This document shows positions 26,311-35,896 of a DNA stretch of 64,000 bases, piece by piece. Below the pieces are notes generated by a model that had not been told where the DNA came from, did no database searches, and worked only from the letters and a program-made list of their open reading frames with translations. Where the stretch lies: positions 186,001 through 250,000 of the forward strand of contig JAWKYB010000002.1 in the NCBI GenBank assembly GCA_041396705.1. The letters are read 5' to 3'. Source of the DNA: Alphaproteobacteria bacterium (lineage in GTDB: Bacteria; Pseudomonadota; Alphaproteobacteria; CALKHQ01). The stretch's first letter is position 1, and each line of letters opens with the position of its first letter. The translations under genes were made by a program, and so were the position numbers.

Positions 26311-27831
26311 TCATGCGGCGACTTCATAGGCGTGAGCCGCGCGCAGCACGGTGGCGTCGTCGAAATGTGCGCCGGTCAACATCAGCCCGACCGGCAGCCC
26401 CTTGACGCCCTTCACCGGCACCGTCACCGACGGATGGCCGGTCAGGTCGAACACGCAGGTGTTGCGCACCATGTTGAGCGCCTGGCCGATGTGGGCGGCG
26501 CGGTCCTCCTCCGGCATCGGCGGTACCGCGTGTGCGGTCTGCGGCGTGGTCGGCATCAGCACCAGGTCGTGTTCGGCGAAGACGGCGTCATAGGCCGCTG
26601 TCAGCTGGCGGGCGAAGTTCTGCGCCCGGCCGTAGAACACGCCGTGATAGCGGTCGCGCATGTAGTGATGGACCAGCGCGCCGAGCTTGGCGGTCGGCGA
26701 GAAATCGCCGCCATTGGTCTTGATCGCCCGCGACATCGCCGACATCAGCCGCGGATTGTACCAGCCCTTGGTGCCGTAGTTGGTGTGGCCGTTGTAGAAG
26801 CTGTGCACGCCGCCCTCGATGGCGATGGCGTTCCAGATCGGCACGCCGCGACGATGCAGCGGCACCGAGACCTCGGTCACCGTCGCCCCCATCGCCTCGA
26901 GCCGGCTCGCGGCGGCCCGCACCGCGTCGTCGACCGTGGCCATCGCCTCCGGCCCGCCGAAACCCTCGTCGACCAGCGCGATCTTCAGCCCGGCGACGTC
27001 GCCGCTCAGTGCGGCGGCATAGTCCGGCACATCGATATGGCTGGGCTGGCGCGGGTCGATGGCGCTTTCGTCGCGGCCGGCGATCACGCCCAGCAGCAGG
27101 GCGCAGTCGGCGACCGTCCGCGCCATCGGCCCGATGTGGTCGATGGTCTGGTCGAAGCCGACGATGCCTGTATAGGGGACCAGGCCGTGGGTGGGCTTGA
27201 GGCCGACGATGCCGGACCACGACGCCGGGATGCGGATCGAGCCGCCCTGGTCGCCCCCCAGTGCGATGTCGACCAGCCCGGTCGCCGGCGCGATCGCCGA
27301 GCCGCAGGACGAGCCGCCGGCCGCGTGCTTCGGATTGGCCGGGTTGAGACCGACGCCGTAGGCCGAGGTGTGGCCGCCGCCGGAGAACGCGAAGTCGTCG
27401 GTGTTGAGCACGGCGGTGATGTGGCCGCCGGCCTCGAGGATGCGGGTGACGATGGTGGCGTCGATATCCGGCGTATAGTCGTAGAGCAGCCGCGACGCGC
27501 AGGTCATCGGGATGCCGGCGACGCAGATCGTGTCCTTCACGCCGATGGCCTTGCCCGACAGCGGCCCGGTGATCTCCGGCGCCGCCTTGACGCTGCAGGT
27601 GCGCACGACGCCGTTGAGCGGGTCGTCGGCCGGTTCCGGCCGCGGTCCCGGAATGCGCACGGCCGGGGTCACCGGCCGCAGCGGATCGGGATACTGGTCG
27701 AGTTCGTCATAGCCGTCGATCACCGCGTCGACGATCGCCGGCAGCACCTCCAGCTCGTCGTCGTTCAGGTGGATATGGGCCTGCTCACCGATCTCGATCA
27801 AGTCGTCGATCGAAGGCCTGCGCAGCGTCAT
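26311..27831 (-). CDS. Amidase-signature family amidase
   Basis: 506 residues from the ATG at 27831 (GGGGGAG upstream). The Ser-cisSer-Lys triad is visible: Lys in IGVKDTICVAG, Ser in GGSSCGSAIAPATG and nucleophile Ser in GGDQGGSIRIPAS. The N-terminal 80 residues form the helical extension seen in nitrile-hydratase-linked amidases. The family hydrolyses carboxamides to acid plus ammonia in the cytoplasm. In line with the amide importer, AmiE and the AAA/VWA pair, it broadens the set of amides that can be used. Which amides cannot be told. Confidence 0.9.
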   Translation of the reverse strand: MTLRRPSIDDLIEIGEQAHIHLNDDELEVLPAIVDAVIDGYDELDQYPDPLRPVTPAVRIPGPRPEPADDPLNGVVRTCSVKAAPEITGPLSGKAIGVKDTICVAGIPMTCASRLLYDYTPDIDATIVTRILEAGGHITAVLNTDDFAFSGGGHTSAYGVGLNPANPKHAAGGSSCGSAIAPATGLVDIALGGDQGGSIRIPASWSGIVGLKPTHGLVPYTGIVGFDQTIDHIGPMARTVADCALLLGVIAGRDESAIDPRQPSHIDVPDYAAALSGDVAGLKIALVDEGFGGPEAMATVDDAVRAAASRLEAMGATVTEVSVPLHRRGVPIWNAIAIEGGVHSFYNGHTNYGTKGWYNPRLMSAMSRAIKTNGGDFSPTAKLGALVHHYMRDRYHGVFYGRAQNFARQLTAAYDAVFAEHDLVLMPTTPQTAHAVPPMPEEDRAAHIGQALNMVRNTCVFDLTGHPSVTVPVKGVKGLPVGLMLTGAHFDDATVLRAAHAYEVAA

Positions 27832-27879
27832 GACTGTCTCCCCCTTGCTTTTCGCCGCGCCCCCGTGGCGCCGCGCGGC

Positions 27880-30153
27880 TCAGGCTGTCAGCCTGAAATA
27901 GAGCATCGGCAGCTTCTCCGGCAGGCGCTCGAGCCGGTCGATCTGCACGTAGTTGCGCTGCCCGAATATCCGGGCCAGATAGCTGTCGCCGCCGCTGTCG
28001 AGACCGACGCAGAAGGTGTCGATGCCCTTGTCGGCCAGGCCGATGACGGCACGGCGCGCGTCCTCGACCAGATAGCGGCGATCGTCGATATCGACGTCCG
28101 ACGGTTCGCCGTCGGTGACCACCAGCAGCAGCCGGCGGTGGGTCAGTTGGCGGGCGAGGTCGGCGCCGGCATGGCGCATGGCCGCGCCGAGCCGGGTCGA
28201 AAGCCCGCTCTCCAGCCCGGCCAGCTGCGCGCGCGCCTGGGCGTCATAGGGCCGGCCGAAATCCTTGATCCGGAAGTAGTGCACGTCGTCGCGGCGGTTG
28301 GAGGCGAAGGCGGCGATGGCAAAGGGGTCGCCCAGGCCGTCCATGGCGTGGGCGAGCATCACCGTCGCCTCGCGCTCGACCTCCAGCACCGTCGCAGTGC
28401 CGTTGCGCACCCGGTCGCGCGTCGACTCCGACACGTCGAGCAGCAGCAGAACGCTGAGGTCGCGATTGCGCCGCTCGGTCTGGGCGAACACCCGCGGGTC
28501 AGGCGTCTCGCCCACCCGCCGGCTGACAGCGGCGGCGATGCAGGCGTCGAGATCGAGCTGGTCGCCCTCGTGGCGCCGCTTCATGCGCTGCGGCCGGCTG
28601 ACCCGGGCGGCGCGGACCAGGCCGGTGATCCGGGTGACCAAACCGTGGTGGCGCTCGAGGATCGCGTCGATGCGGCCGACCGGGCCCGGCTGCGCCCGAT
28701 ACTCGACCAGCGTGGTCCACTCCGAGCGTTCGCGGCCGGTGGCGTAGTCGTATTCGGGATAGCGCGCCACCGGGATGCCCTCGTCCAGCGGCAGCGCCTC
28801 CGACAGGTGCGCCACGTTCGGGCTGTCGTCCGGGTCTTCCTCGGTCCGCTCGCGGTCCGGCGGCGTCGGGTCGTCCTCCGCCTGCTGCTCGATGCGGACC
28901 GAATCCAGCACCATCTCGGTCTCTTCGATGTCGGCCGGCTGGTCGCCGAAGTCCCACAGGCCGAGATTGTCGTCGCGATAGGGCGGCTCGACCACATAGG
29001 TCTTGGCGTTGAACTGCACGCGCATCTGGCCGAGGTCGTTGCCGAGCAGGCCGCCGATGCGCCGGCTGACCGCGGGGTCGTGCCACTGGTCGCGGACCGC
29101 CGTGAACATCTGGCGGCCCTTCGTAACCCAGCCGTCGCCGTCCTCGAAGGTCGGGTCGATCAGCGCGCGCGACAGGCGGGCGAGCATGCTCGGCGCCGTC
29201 GTCGCGCCGCTGGCCTGGGCGATGTGAAATGGCAGCCACAGCCGCTCGAGCCCCGGGAAGGCGGCCATCGCCAGATGCTCGACCCGCGCATCCTCGATCA
29301 GCGAGACCAGCGCGATCTGCAGCGGCTTCAGCGTGCCGACCGGAAACGGCGTGCCGGAGAACCTGTAGTGCGCGCCGATATGCGCCAGTGCCGCCCGGAA
29401 CAGGTCTTGCGCCTGCTGGCCGCGATAGCCAGGGAAGGTCGCCGGCATGCGGATGATGCCGGGGCCGAAACCGGCCCGCCGGCGCATCGGTGCGCTGGCG
29501 CTGAGGCTGGGCTCGCGGATCGGCACCCGCACCCGCCACATCGCGGTGAGGAAGGCCTTCATCTTGCGGTCGACGTCGGCGAACAGCACGTCGCCGGTCT
29601 CGCGCTGCAGCCAGCGCTCGGCCTCCGGGTCCTCCAGCGAGAAGAAGCGCAGCCGCCGTTCGCGGTCGCTGCCGCCCGAGCGGATCCCGGCGAGCAGCCA
29701 CGCCTCCAGCCGCGACACGCTCAGGCCGGCGATCAGCCGCTCCATGCGGTCCAGCACCAGCCCGACCGATTCCGGCGCCAGTGCCGCGAAGCGCTGCATC
29801 AGGCTGAGCCAGGAGCGGAACCGCGCCAGGTCGTGCAACCGCTCGGCGACCTTCAGCGCGGCCACGGGAAGCGCCTCCGCCGCCTTCAGCCCGGCCTTGA
29901 TCGCCACCGCCGAAACGGTCTCTGCCAGCTCGAATGCCGCATCCGGGCCGAACTGCAGCGCGATCGCCGGCGAATGCCGGACATAGGCGCCGAGCACCGC
30001 GGGGCCGTAGCCGGCTCCGGCCAGCTTGCGCTGCGCCCGCAGCCACCGTGCCGCGGTTTCGTCGGGAAAGGCGCGCGCCGCCTCGCCGGTCAGCGGGTTG
30101 GACTCGTCGCCGTCGCTCACCACGCGCAGGAATGCAGGGCGCGGCTCCGCCAT
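27880..30153 (-). CDS. VWA-domain protein of the NorD/CbbO/CobT type
   Basis: 757 residues from the ATG at 30153, four bases after the AAA ATPase stop; an ATG at 30183 would give ten more residues and a 26-base overlap. The first two-thirds is helical and poorly conserved, with an acidic stretch near residue 460 (PTPPDRERTEEDPDDSP). The C-terminal 200 residues are a von Willebrand A domain with an intact metal site: LLLLDVSEST (DxSxS) and LLVVTDGEPSDVD. Proteins of this class pair with MoxR ATPases to insert metals or remodel enzymes, as NorQ/NorD and CbbQ/CbbO do. Here the likely client is an amidase or urease rather than NO reductase or Rubisco, neither of which is present. Confidence 0.85.
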   Translation of the reverse strand: MAEPRPAFLRVVSDGDESNPLTGEAARAFPDETAARWLRAQRKLAGAGYGPAVLGAYVRHSPAIALQFGPDAAFELAETVSAVAIKAGLKAAEALPVAALKVAERLHDLARFRSWLSLMQRFAALAPESVGLVLDRMERLIAGLSVSRLEAWLLAGIRSGGSDRERRLRFFSLEDPEAERWLQRETGDVLFADVDRKMKAFLTAMWRVRVPIREPSLSASAPMRRRAGFGPGIIRMPATFPGYRGQQAQDLFRAALAHIGAHYRFSGTPFPVGTLKPLQIALVSLIEDARVEHLAMAAFPGLERLWLPFHIAQASGATTAPSMLARLSRALIDPTFEDGDGWVTKGRQMFTAVRDQWHDPAVSRRIGGLLGNDLGQMRVQFNAKTYVVEPPYRDDNLGLWDFGDQPADIEETEMVLDSVRIEQQAEDDPTPPDRERTEEDPDDSPNVAHLSEALPLDEGIPVARYPEYDYATGRERSEWTTLVEYRAQPGPVGRIDAILERHHGLVTRITGLVRAARVSRPQRMKRRHEGDQLDLDACIAAAVSRRVGETPDPRVFAQTERRNRDLSVLLLLDVSESTRDRVRNGTATVLEVEREATVMLAHAMDGLGDPFAIAAFASNRRDDVHYFRIKDFGRPYDAQARAQLAGLESGLSTRLGAAMRHAGADLARQLTHRRLLLVVTDGEPSDVDIDDRRYLVEDARRAVIGLADKGIDTFCVGLDSGGDSYLARIFGQRNYVQIDRLERLPEKLPMLYFRLTA

Positions 30154-30157
30154 CGGC

Positions 30158-30955
30158 TCATCCGCAGGCTGCGATGGCTGCACTCAGGGCATCGCGCATG
30201 TCGGGGTCGTCGGTGATCGGCAGCACCAGTGCAACCTGGCAGGCCTCGCCGACCGGCACGCCCTGGGCGGCAAGCTGGGCCGCATGCACCAGCATGCGGG
30301 TGGACGCCCCCTCCTCCAGTCCGTGGCCCTTCAGGTTGCGCGAACGCTCCGCGATGGTGATCAGCCGGCGCGCCAGCGCGGGCTGCACCGCGGCCTCGTG
30401 CGCCACGATCTCGGCCTCGACCTCCGGCTTCGGATAGCCGAACTCCAGCGCGCCGAAGCGCTGCTTGGTCGATTCCTTCAGGTCCTTCAGCACGCTCTGG
30501 TAACCGGGGTTGTAGGAGATCACCAGCTGGAAGTCCGGATGGGCGTGCACCAGCTCGTTCTTCTTCTCCAGCGGCAGCACCCGCCGTTCGTCGGTCAGCG
30601 AGTGGATCACCACCGTGGTGTCCTGACGGGCCTCGACGATCTCGTCGAGATAGCAGATCGCACCTTCGCGCACCGCCGTGGTCAACGGGCCGTCGCGCCA
30701 GACCGTGCCGTCCGCTTCCAGCAGGAAACGGCCGACCAGATCGGACGCGGTCATGTCCTCGTGGCAGGACACCGTGATCAGCGGCTTCTTCAGCCGCCAG
30801 GCCATGTGCTCGATGAAGCGGGTCTTGCCGCAGCCGGTCGGCCCCTTCAGCATCATCGGCATGCGCCGGGCATAGGCCGCCTCGAACAGCGCGACCTCGT
30901 TGCCGATCGGCCGGTAGTACGGCTCCTCGCCGATCAGATATTGCTCAATCGTCAT
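30158..30955 (-). CDS. MoxR-type AAA+ ATPase (CbbQ/NirQ/NorQ family)
   Basis: 265 residues, the usual family length, from the ATG at 30955 (MTIEQYLIGEEPYYRPIGNE). The upstream open frame lies in a palindromic repeat and is excluded. Walker A GPTGCGKTRFIEHM, Walker B YLDEIVEAR, sensor-1 LVISYNPGYQ and arginine-finger region TKQRFGALEF are all present. The SCHEDMTASDLVGRFLLEA segment is characteristic of CbbQ/NorQ. It forms a ring that works with the VWA partner to remodel an enzyme. Pseudomonas amidase operons also carry an ATPase gene (amiB) beside amiE, so a link to AmiE is a reasonable inference. Confidence 0.9.
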   Translation of the reverse strand: MTIEQYLIGEEPYYRPIGNEVALFEAAYARRMPMMLKGPTGCGKTRFIEHMAWRLKKPLITVSCHEDMTASDLVGRFLLEADGTVWRDGPLTTAVREGAICYLDEIVEARQDTTVVIHSLTDERRVLPLEKKNELVHAHPDFQLVISYNPGYQSVLKDLKESTKQRFGALEFGYPKPEVEAEIVAHEAAVQPALARRLITIAERSRNLKGHGLEEGASTRMLVHAAQLAAQGVPVGEACQVALVLPITDDPDMRDALSAAIAACG

Positions 30956-30990
30956 CCCTTGATCCGTCGCGCGTCGGCTTCTCCAGCCGG

Positions 30991-31093
30991 GCCGTCGTTG
31001 CGAGCCGCCGAAGGCGCCGCGGCAGTCCGACCGAACTGCCAGCCGCCGCGGCTTCGACCGCATTGCCGCGTCGCTCCGCGCCGCGCAACGGCG
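30991..31093. repeat. Dispersed palindromic element, type B
   Basis: One arm (30991-31029, core GTCGTTGCGAGCCGCCGAAG) and an inverted opposite arm (31062-31093, core ATTGCCGCGTCGCTCCGCG) flank a short centre. The copy at 60355-60453 contains the same two arms in reverse order and orientation. It fills the 222-base gap between amiE and the AAA ATPase gene, where a strong RNA hairpin could set the expression step between them. Confidence 0.75.
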
Positions 31094-31177
31094 CCGGCGG
31101 GAGCGAACGGGCGTCCAGCGCCGGCCTTCCGGCGCAGGGGGCAGGGTCTGCGCCCTGCCCCATCGCAGCGCCGACCG

Positions 31178-32218
31178 TCAGCGATGCGCCGCGGTCTTCT
31201 GGTTGGGAATGCCGTCCAGCGGGCATTCGTCCGTCCCGACCGTCGAACGGGTGATCGCCTCGACCTCCTCGCGGGTGCCCTCGGGATCGGTGATCCACTT
31301 CTTGTAGAAGTCGTACGGACAGGCCGCCACGCCGCGGTCGCCTTCGCCGGAGTTGATCATGCCGGTGTAGCCGCGGTGCAGCAGCTTGAACAGGTGGTTC
31401 TGCGACTGCATGTTGCGGCGCGCGTCGCGGATGGCGCTGACCGAGAGCTGCGCATACTGCACGCCGTTCTCCTCCTCGGCGCACTCGCCCAGCGTCCGGC
31501 CGTCGAAGCCGACGATCGCGGAATGGCCGAAGTAGGAATAGACGCCGTCGAAGCCGGAGGCGTTGGCGACCGCCACATAGACGTTGTTCGCCCAGGCCAT
31601 CGCCTTGGCCATGATCACCTGCTGGTCCTTGGCCGGGTACATGTAGCCCTGGCAGCGCACGATCAGCTCGGACCCCTTCATCGCGCAGTCGCGCCAGATC
31701 TCCGGGTAGTTGCCGTCGTCGCAGATGATCAGGCTGATCTTCAGGCCCTTCGGCCCTTCCGACACATAGGTGCAGTTGCCGGGATACCAGCCCTCGATCG
31801 GCACCCAGGGCATGATCTTGCGGTACTTCTGCACGATCTCGCCCTGGTCGTTCATCAGGATCAGGGTGTTGTACGGCGCCTTGTTCGGGTGCTCCTCGTG
31901 CCGCTCGCCGGTCAGCGAGAACACGCCCCAGCAGCGCGCCTTGCGGCAGGCCTGCGCGAAGATCGCGGTTTCCTCGCCGGGCACCGACGAGGCGGTCTCG
32001 TACATCTCCTTCTCGTCGTACATGATGCCGTGGGTGGAGTATTCCGGGAAGATGCACAGATCCATGCCGGGCAGGCCGATCTTCATGCCCTCCATCATCT
32101 CGGCGATCTTGCGCGCGTTGGCCAGCACCTCGTCCTTGGTGTGCATCCGCGGCATCTTGTAGTTCACGACGGCGACGCCGACCGTGTCGTTACTGCTGGA
32201 AATGTCACCGTGATACAT
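31178..32218 (-). CDS. amiE: Aliphatic amidase AmiE
   Basis: 346 residues, the same length as the Pseudomonas aeruginosa enzyme and very close to it in sequence (N-terminus HGDISSSNDTVGVAVVNYK). The nitrilase-fold triad is visible: Glu in VFPEYS-equivalent IFPEYSTHGIMY, Lys in VQKYRKIMPW and Cys in LIICDDGNYPEIWRD. It hydrolyses short aliphatic amides such as acetamide and propionamide to the acid and ammonium, as a hexamer in the cytoplasm. The start follows AGGAGAGGAG. It comes after the two ATPase genes of the amide/urea transporter and before the AAA/VWA pair. The close relative formamidase AmiF is the main alternative, but the N-terminus fits AmiE. Confidence 0.95.
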   Translation of the reverse strand: MYHGDISSSNDTVGVAVVNYKMPRMHTKDEVLANARKIAEMMEGMKIGLPGMDLCIFPEYSTHGIMYDEKEMYETASSVPGEETAIFAQACRKARCWGVFSLTGERHEEHPNKAPYNTLILMNDQGEIVQKYRKIMPWVPIEGWYPGNCTYVSEGPKGLKISLIICDDGNYPEIWRDCAMKGSELIVRCQGYMYPAKDQQVIMAKAMAWANNVYVAVANASGFDGVYSYFGHSAIVGFDGRTLGECAEEENGVQYAQLSVSAIRDARRNMQSQNHLFKLLHRGYTGMINSGEGDRGVAACPYDFYKKWITDPEGTREEVEAITRSTVGTDECPLDGIPNQKTAAHR

Positions 32219-32340
32219 TGCGCGTCTCCTCTCCTCGACGTGAATCCCGCGCCGTCACGCCCGGCCACGGGTGCGGGTTTGTCTCTTCGCGCCGCTGCAT
32301 GCGGCGGCCATGCCCAGCCCCGGACCGCTCCTCTCCGCGG

Positions 32341-33033
32341 CTAGATCATGTGCTCGGCGACGACCGCGTCGGTCAGCTCCGCGACCGGCCCGGCAGCGAC
32401 GGCGCTGCCCTTGACGATCATCGCGAAACGATGCGCGGCCGAACGCGCGAATGCTACATTCTGTTCGACCAGCAGGATAGTCAGACCGAGTTCACGATTG
32501 AGCCGCTGGATCGCATCCTCGATCAGCTCGACGATGTTGGGCTGGATGCCCTCGGTCGGCTCGTCGAGCAGCAGGATCTTCGGCTCCGCCGCCAGCGCGC
32601 GTGCGATCGCCAGCTGCTGCTGCTGGCCGCCGGACAGCAGGCCGCCCGGTTTGCCCATGTTGTCGCGCAGATAGGGGAACAGCTCGATGGCGAGCTCGGG
32701 CACTCGACGCGGCTTGCCCGGGCGCGCGAAGCCGCCCATCAGGATGTTCTCGCGCACCGTGAAGTCCGGGATGATCTGCCGGCCCTGCGGGACATAGGCG
32801 ATGCCGGCCCGCGCCCGCTCGTAGGTCGACACGCCGGTCAGGTCGCTGCCGTCAAGGCGGATCTGGCCCTCGATGCGGTCGGTCAGGCCCATGATCGTCT
32901 TCATCAGCGTCGTCTTGCCGACGCCGTTGCGGCCGAGGATCGCGACGATCTGGCCGTCCGGCGCATCGAGCGACAGGTCGTGCAGGATCTGGCTGCGGCC
33001 GTAGAAGCTGTCGACTTTGTCCAGCGACAGCAT
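32341..33033 (-). CDS. urtE: Amide/urea ABC transporter ATPase (UrtE/LivF-like)
   Basis: 230 residues, the size of LivF/UrtE. Walker A GRNGVGKTTLMKTIM, signature LLSGGQQQQLAIARAL and Walker B ILLLDEPTEGIQP are clear; the sequence SLDKVDSFYGRSQILHDLSL and EGQIRLDGSDLTGVSTYERAR are typical of the UrtE branch. It energises the transporter with UrtD. Its start overlaps the urtD stop at a single base (33033). The UrtE assignment over LivF rests on the neighbourhood of AmiE and urease. Confidence 0.85.
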   Translation of the reverse strand: MLSLDKVDSFYGRSQILHDLSLDAPDGQIVAILGRNGVGKTTLMKTIMGLTDRIEGQIRLDGSDLTGVSTYERARAGIAYVPQGRQIIPDFTVRENILMGGFARPGKPRRVPELAIELFPYLRDNMGKPGGLLSGGQQQQLAIARALAAEPKILLLDEPTEGIQPNIVELIEDAIQRLNRELGLTILLVEQNVAFARSAAHRFAMIVKGSAVAAGPVAELTDAVVAEHMI

Positions 33034-33782
33034 CAGTGGATCCCCCCGCTGCCGAGATAGGCTTCCTTGACCGCGGCGTTGCTCTCGATCTCGCCGACCG
33101 TGCCCTCGGCCAGGCGCTTGCCCAGGTGCATGACCGTAATCTTTTCAGCGATCTCGCGGACGAAGCTCATGTCATGCTCGACTACCAGGATGGTGTGCGC
33201 ACCCTTCATGCCGTTGACGATGCGCGACGTCTTCAGCGTCTCGGCGTGTGTCATCCCGGCAGTCGGCTCGTCCAGCAGGATGATCTTCGGGTCCTGGATG
33301 ATCAGCATGCCCAGTTCCAGCCACTGGGTCTCGCCATGCGAAAGGGTGCCGGCGAATTCGTGCACCTTGTCGCCCAGCTCGATCAGCTCCAGCACGCGGT
33401 CGACCTGCTTGCGCCGGGCCGAGGGCAGGCTGAGCCCCAGGTTGCCCAGCACGTTCTTGCGCTCGGTCGCAGCCACGATCAGGTTCTGCATCACGGTCAG
33501 GCCGCGGAAGATGCTGGGGATCTGGAACTTGCGGCCGACGCCGGCGCGGGCGATCTCGTGCTCCTGCCTGTTGGTGATGTCGGTGCCGTGCAGGAACACC
33601 CTGCCGCCGGTCGCCTTGGTCTTGCCGCTGACCAGGTCCATCAGCGTGGTCTTGCCGGCGCCGTTGGCGCCGATCAGCACCCTGAGCTCGCCCTCGGCCA
33701 CCTCCATCGAGAAGCCGTCGACCGCCTTGAAGCCGCCGTAGTCGAGCTCGAGGTCGCGGATTTCCAGTGCCGCTTGTGCCAT
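33033..33782 (-). CDS. urtD: Amide/urea ABC transporter ATPase (UrtD/LivG-like)
   Basis: 249 residues. Walker A GANGAGKTTLMDLVSGK, signature LSHGETQWLELGMLI and Walker B ILLDEPTAGMTH are seen; the unusual LSHGETQWLE signature is that of UrtD rather than LivG (which has LSYGQQRRLE). The DYGGFKAVDGFSMEV strand near the N-terminus is typical. Works with UrtE to drive uptake. Three bases separate it from the preceding permease stop. Confidence 0.88.
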   Translation of the reverse strand: MAQAALEIRDLELDYGGFKAVDGFSMEVAEGELRVLIGANGAGKTTLMDLVSGKTKATGGRVFLHGTDITNRQEHEIARAGVGRKFQIPSIFRGLTVMQNLIVAATERKNVLGNLGLSLPSARRKQVDRVLELIELGDKVHEFAGTLSHGETQWLELGMLIIQDPKIILLDEPTAGMTHAETLKTSRIVNGMKGAHTILVVEHDMSFVREIAEKITVMHLGKRLAEGTVGEIESNAAVKEAYLGSGGIH

Positions 33783-33785
33783 CGC

Positions 33786-34941
33786 TCAGCCCTGCCCGTC
33801 CTGGGTGGCCGCCTTGGCGGCGACCGCGCGATCGCCGCGCCGGCCGACGCCGAGCAGCCGATCGCCGACGTCGTTGGCGAAGCCGGCCAGGCCGCGCGGC
33901 AGGAACAGCACGACCAGGATGAACAGCACGCCGATGATCGCCTTCCAGGCCTCGACCAGCTCGTCGGTCTCGCTGGCCGACGCCTCGATGATGTTGATCA
34001 GGATCGCGCCGATGCAGGCGCCGAGCAGCGAATTGCGCCCGCCGACCGCGGCCCAGACCACCATGGTGATCGAGAAGCTGAGGTCCATGAAAGTGGGCGA
34101 GGCGAATTCCGAGGCAACCACGAAAAGCATGCCGGCCAAACCGGCAATGCCGGCTGACACGGCAAAGAAGAAGGTCTGGTAGCGGGCGACATTGAAGCCG
34201 AGAAACCGGCGCGGTTCTCGTCATCGCGGATCGATTGCGGATCCAGGGCCGGCCCGGTGCTCGACAAGCCAGCGACCGAAGATCAGCACCAGCCGCCGTT
34301 GCAACCGCGATCACGTAGTAGGTCTCGACGAAATACGGATCGAGTTCGGCCCGCCGACCGTGAACCAGCCCAGGTCGGTCAGCCCGTTGAACCCGTTGGT
34401 GAACGGCTGCGCATCGATCACGACAAGTCGGACCAGCAGCACCATGCGCCAAGGCATGATGATGGCGATGAACACGCCGGAGATGCGCAGCCGAACAGGA
34501 TGTAGCCGACGATCGTTGCAACCAGGACCGGCAGTGACGATGCCCATCAAAACACCGAACCATTGGTTCTCGAACGGTATCCACAGGAACGAGCCCTGGT
34601 TGATGCAGCACAGTCTCCACGCGCGCATCGGGCTCCGCGTTCCACAGCATGAAGTCGGGGATGGGCTGATCGGAGCCCTGGGCCAGGCTGGTCGGGCTCG
34701 CCAGTTTCAGCGACATCGCCAGCATGTAGGCGCCCAAGCCGAAGAACAGTCCCCTGCCCAAGAGGTTGAGGATGCCGGCATAGCCCCACTGAGCGAGATG
34801 GCGACGCCGAGCATGCCGAAGACGATACTTCGATATGCGGTTCAGCCAGAACACGTCATCGAGGAATGTGGGCAACAGCAGGATGGCGGCGATGAAGAGC
34901 AGATACGCGCCATAGTCGAAGATTCTCTTTCTGGCGTGCAC
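33786..34941 (-). pseudogene. urtC: Amide/urea ABC permease (UrtC/LivM-like), frame-disrupted
   Basis: Apparent start is the GTG at 34941, two bases beyond the urtB stop, giving VHARKRIFDYGAYLLFIAA. Family segments appear in different frames: GYAGILNLLGRGLFFGLGAY, LASPTSLAQGSDQPIPDFM, FVETYYVIAVA, and the final 124 residues (33786-34160, MSAGIAGLAGMLFVVASEF and VWAAVGGRNSLLGACIGAI) are intact. At least five frame changes lie between 34160 and 34850. The residues in each piece are well conserved, so base-calling error is a serious alternative to a dead gene. It would be the second channel subunit. Confidence 0.78.
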
Positions 34942-34943
34942 GG

Positions 34944-35837
34944 TCAGCGCCCCTTGAACGAGAACAGGCCCTTGGGCCGCCACAGATGACGATGATGACC
35001 AGCCCGAAGATGAACGCGCGGGCAAGAATGTCGGTAGAACACGCTGGCGACGATGCCATTGACCTCGCCGAGCCCGAGCGACGGAGACCATGCGTTCCGA
35101 GCAGGCTGCCGACGCCGCCGACAACCACGACCAGGAAGCCGTTGACCACTTCCTGCGTACCCATGTCGGGGAAACACGGTCTTGAAGCCGGACATCATCA
35201 CGCCCGCGACCCCGGCGAGGCCGGAGCCGTAGGCGAAGGTCAGCGCGTTGACCCGCTTGACGTTGATGCCGCAGGAGGCCGGCCATCTGCGGGTTGCGCA
35301 TGTCGCGCGGACCTGCTGTCCCATCGACGTGCGGTACATCAGGTACCAGGTCAGCACGGTCAGCGCGGCGGTCAGCACGATGATGAAGCTGCGATAGGGC
35401 TGCAGCAGGAAGTCGCCGATCGCGATCGGTTCGACTCAGTGCCGCTGGCACGTTGACGTTCTGCAGGCCGGGACCCAAGCCGTCGATGTGGATGTCGAAG
35501 AAGGTGAGGCCGAATTCCAACCGGATGCATTGCTGGAGCAGGATTCCGATACCCCAGGTCGCCAGCAATGTGTCGAGCAGGCGGCCGTATAGCTGGCGCA
35601 CCACCACGCGTTCGATCACCAGCCCGATCCAGCGCCGCGACCACAAAGCGACCGGTATGGCAAATAAGAGGTTCAGCCCGAGATAGTGTCTGAACAGACC
35701 GTGGTGTAGGCGCCGATCATCACCATCTCGCCGTGGGCCATGTTGATGACCCCCATCGCCCCATAGGTTATCGACAACCCCAGGGCGATAAGCAGCAAGA
35801 TCGAGCCCAGGCTGAGCCCGATGAAGATAACTTCCAT
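34944..35837 (-). pseudogene. urtB: Amide/urea ABC permease (UrtB/LivH-like), frame-disrupted
   Basis: The ATG at 35837 opens MEVIFIGLSLGSILLLIALG and LSITYGAMGVINMAHGEMVM, the standard N-terminus of UrtB/LivH. Further pieces in shifted frames are SRRWIGLVIERVVVRQLYGR, LLDTLLATWGIGILLQQCI, LTFAYGSGLAGVAGVMMSGF and VVNGFLVVVVGGVGSLLGT, ending WRPKGLFSFKGR at 34944. I count at least five frame changes. The total span, 894 bases, equals the normal gene length, which suggests scattered one-base errors rather than deletions. Confidence 0.78.
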
Positions 35838-35896
35838 CTGTTTTCCCGCCGCGCCAGCGGTCGGCGCCCGCAGGCGCCGACCGGAATACCTTGCGC

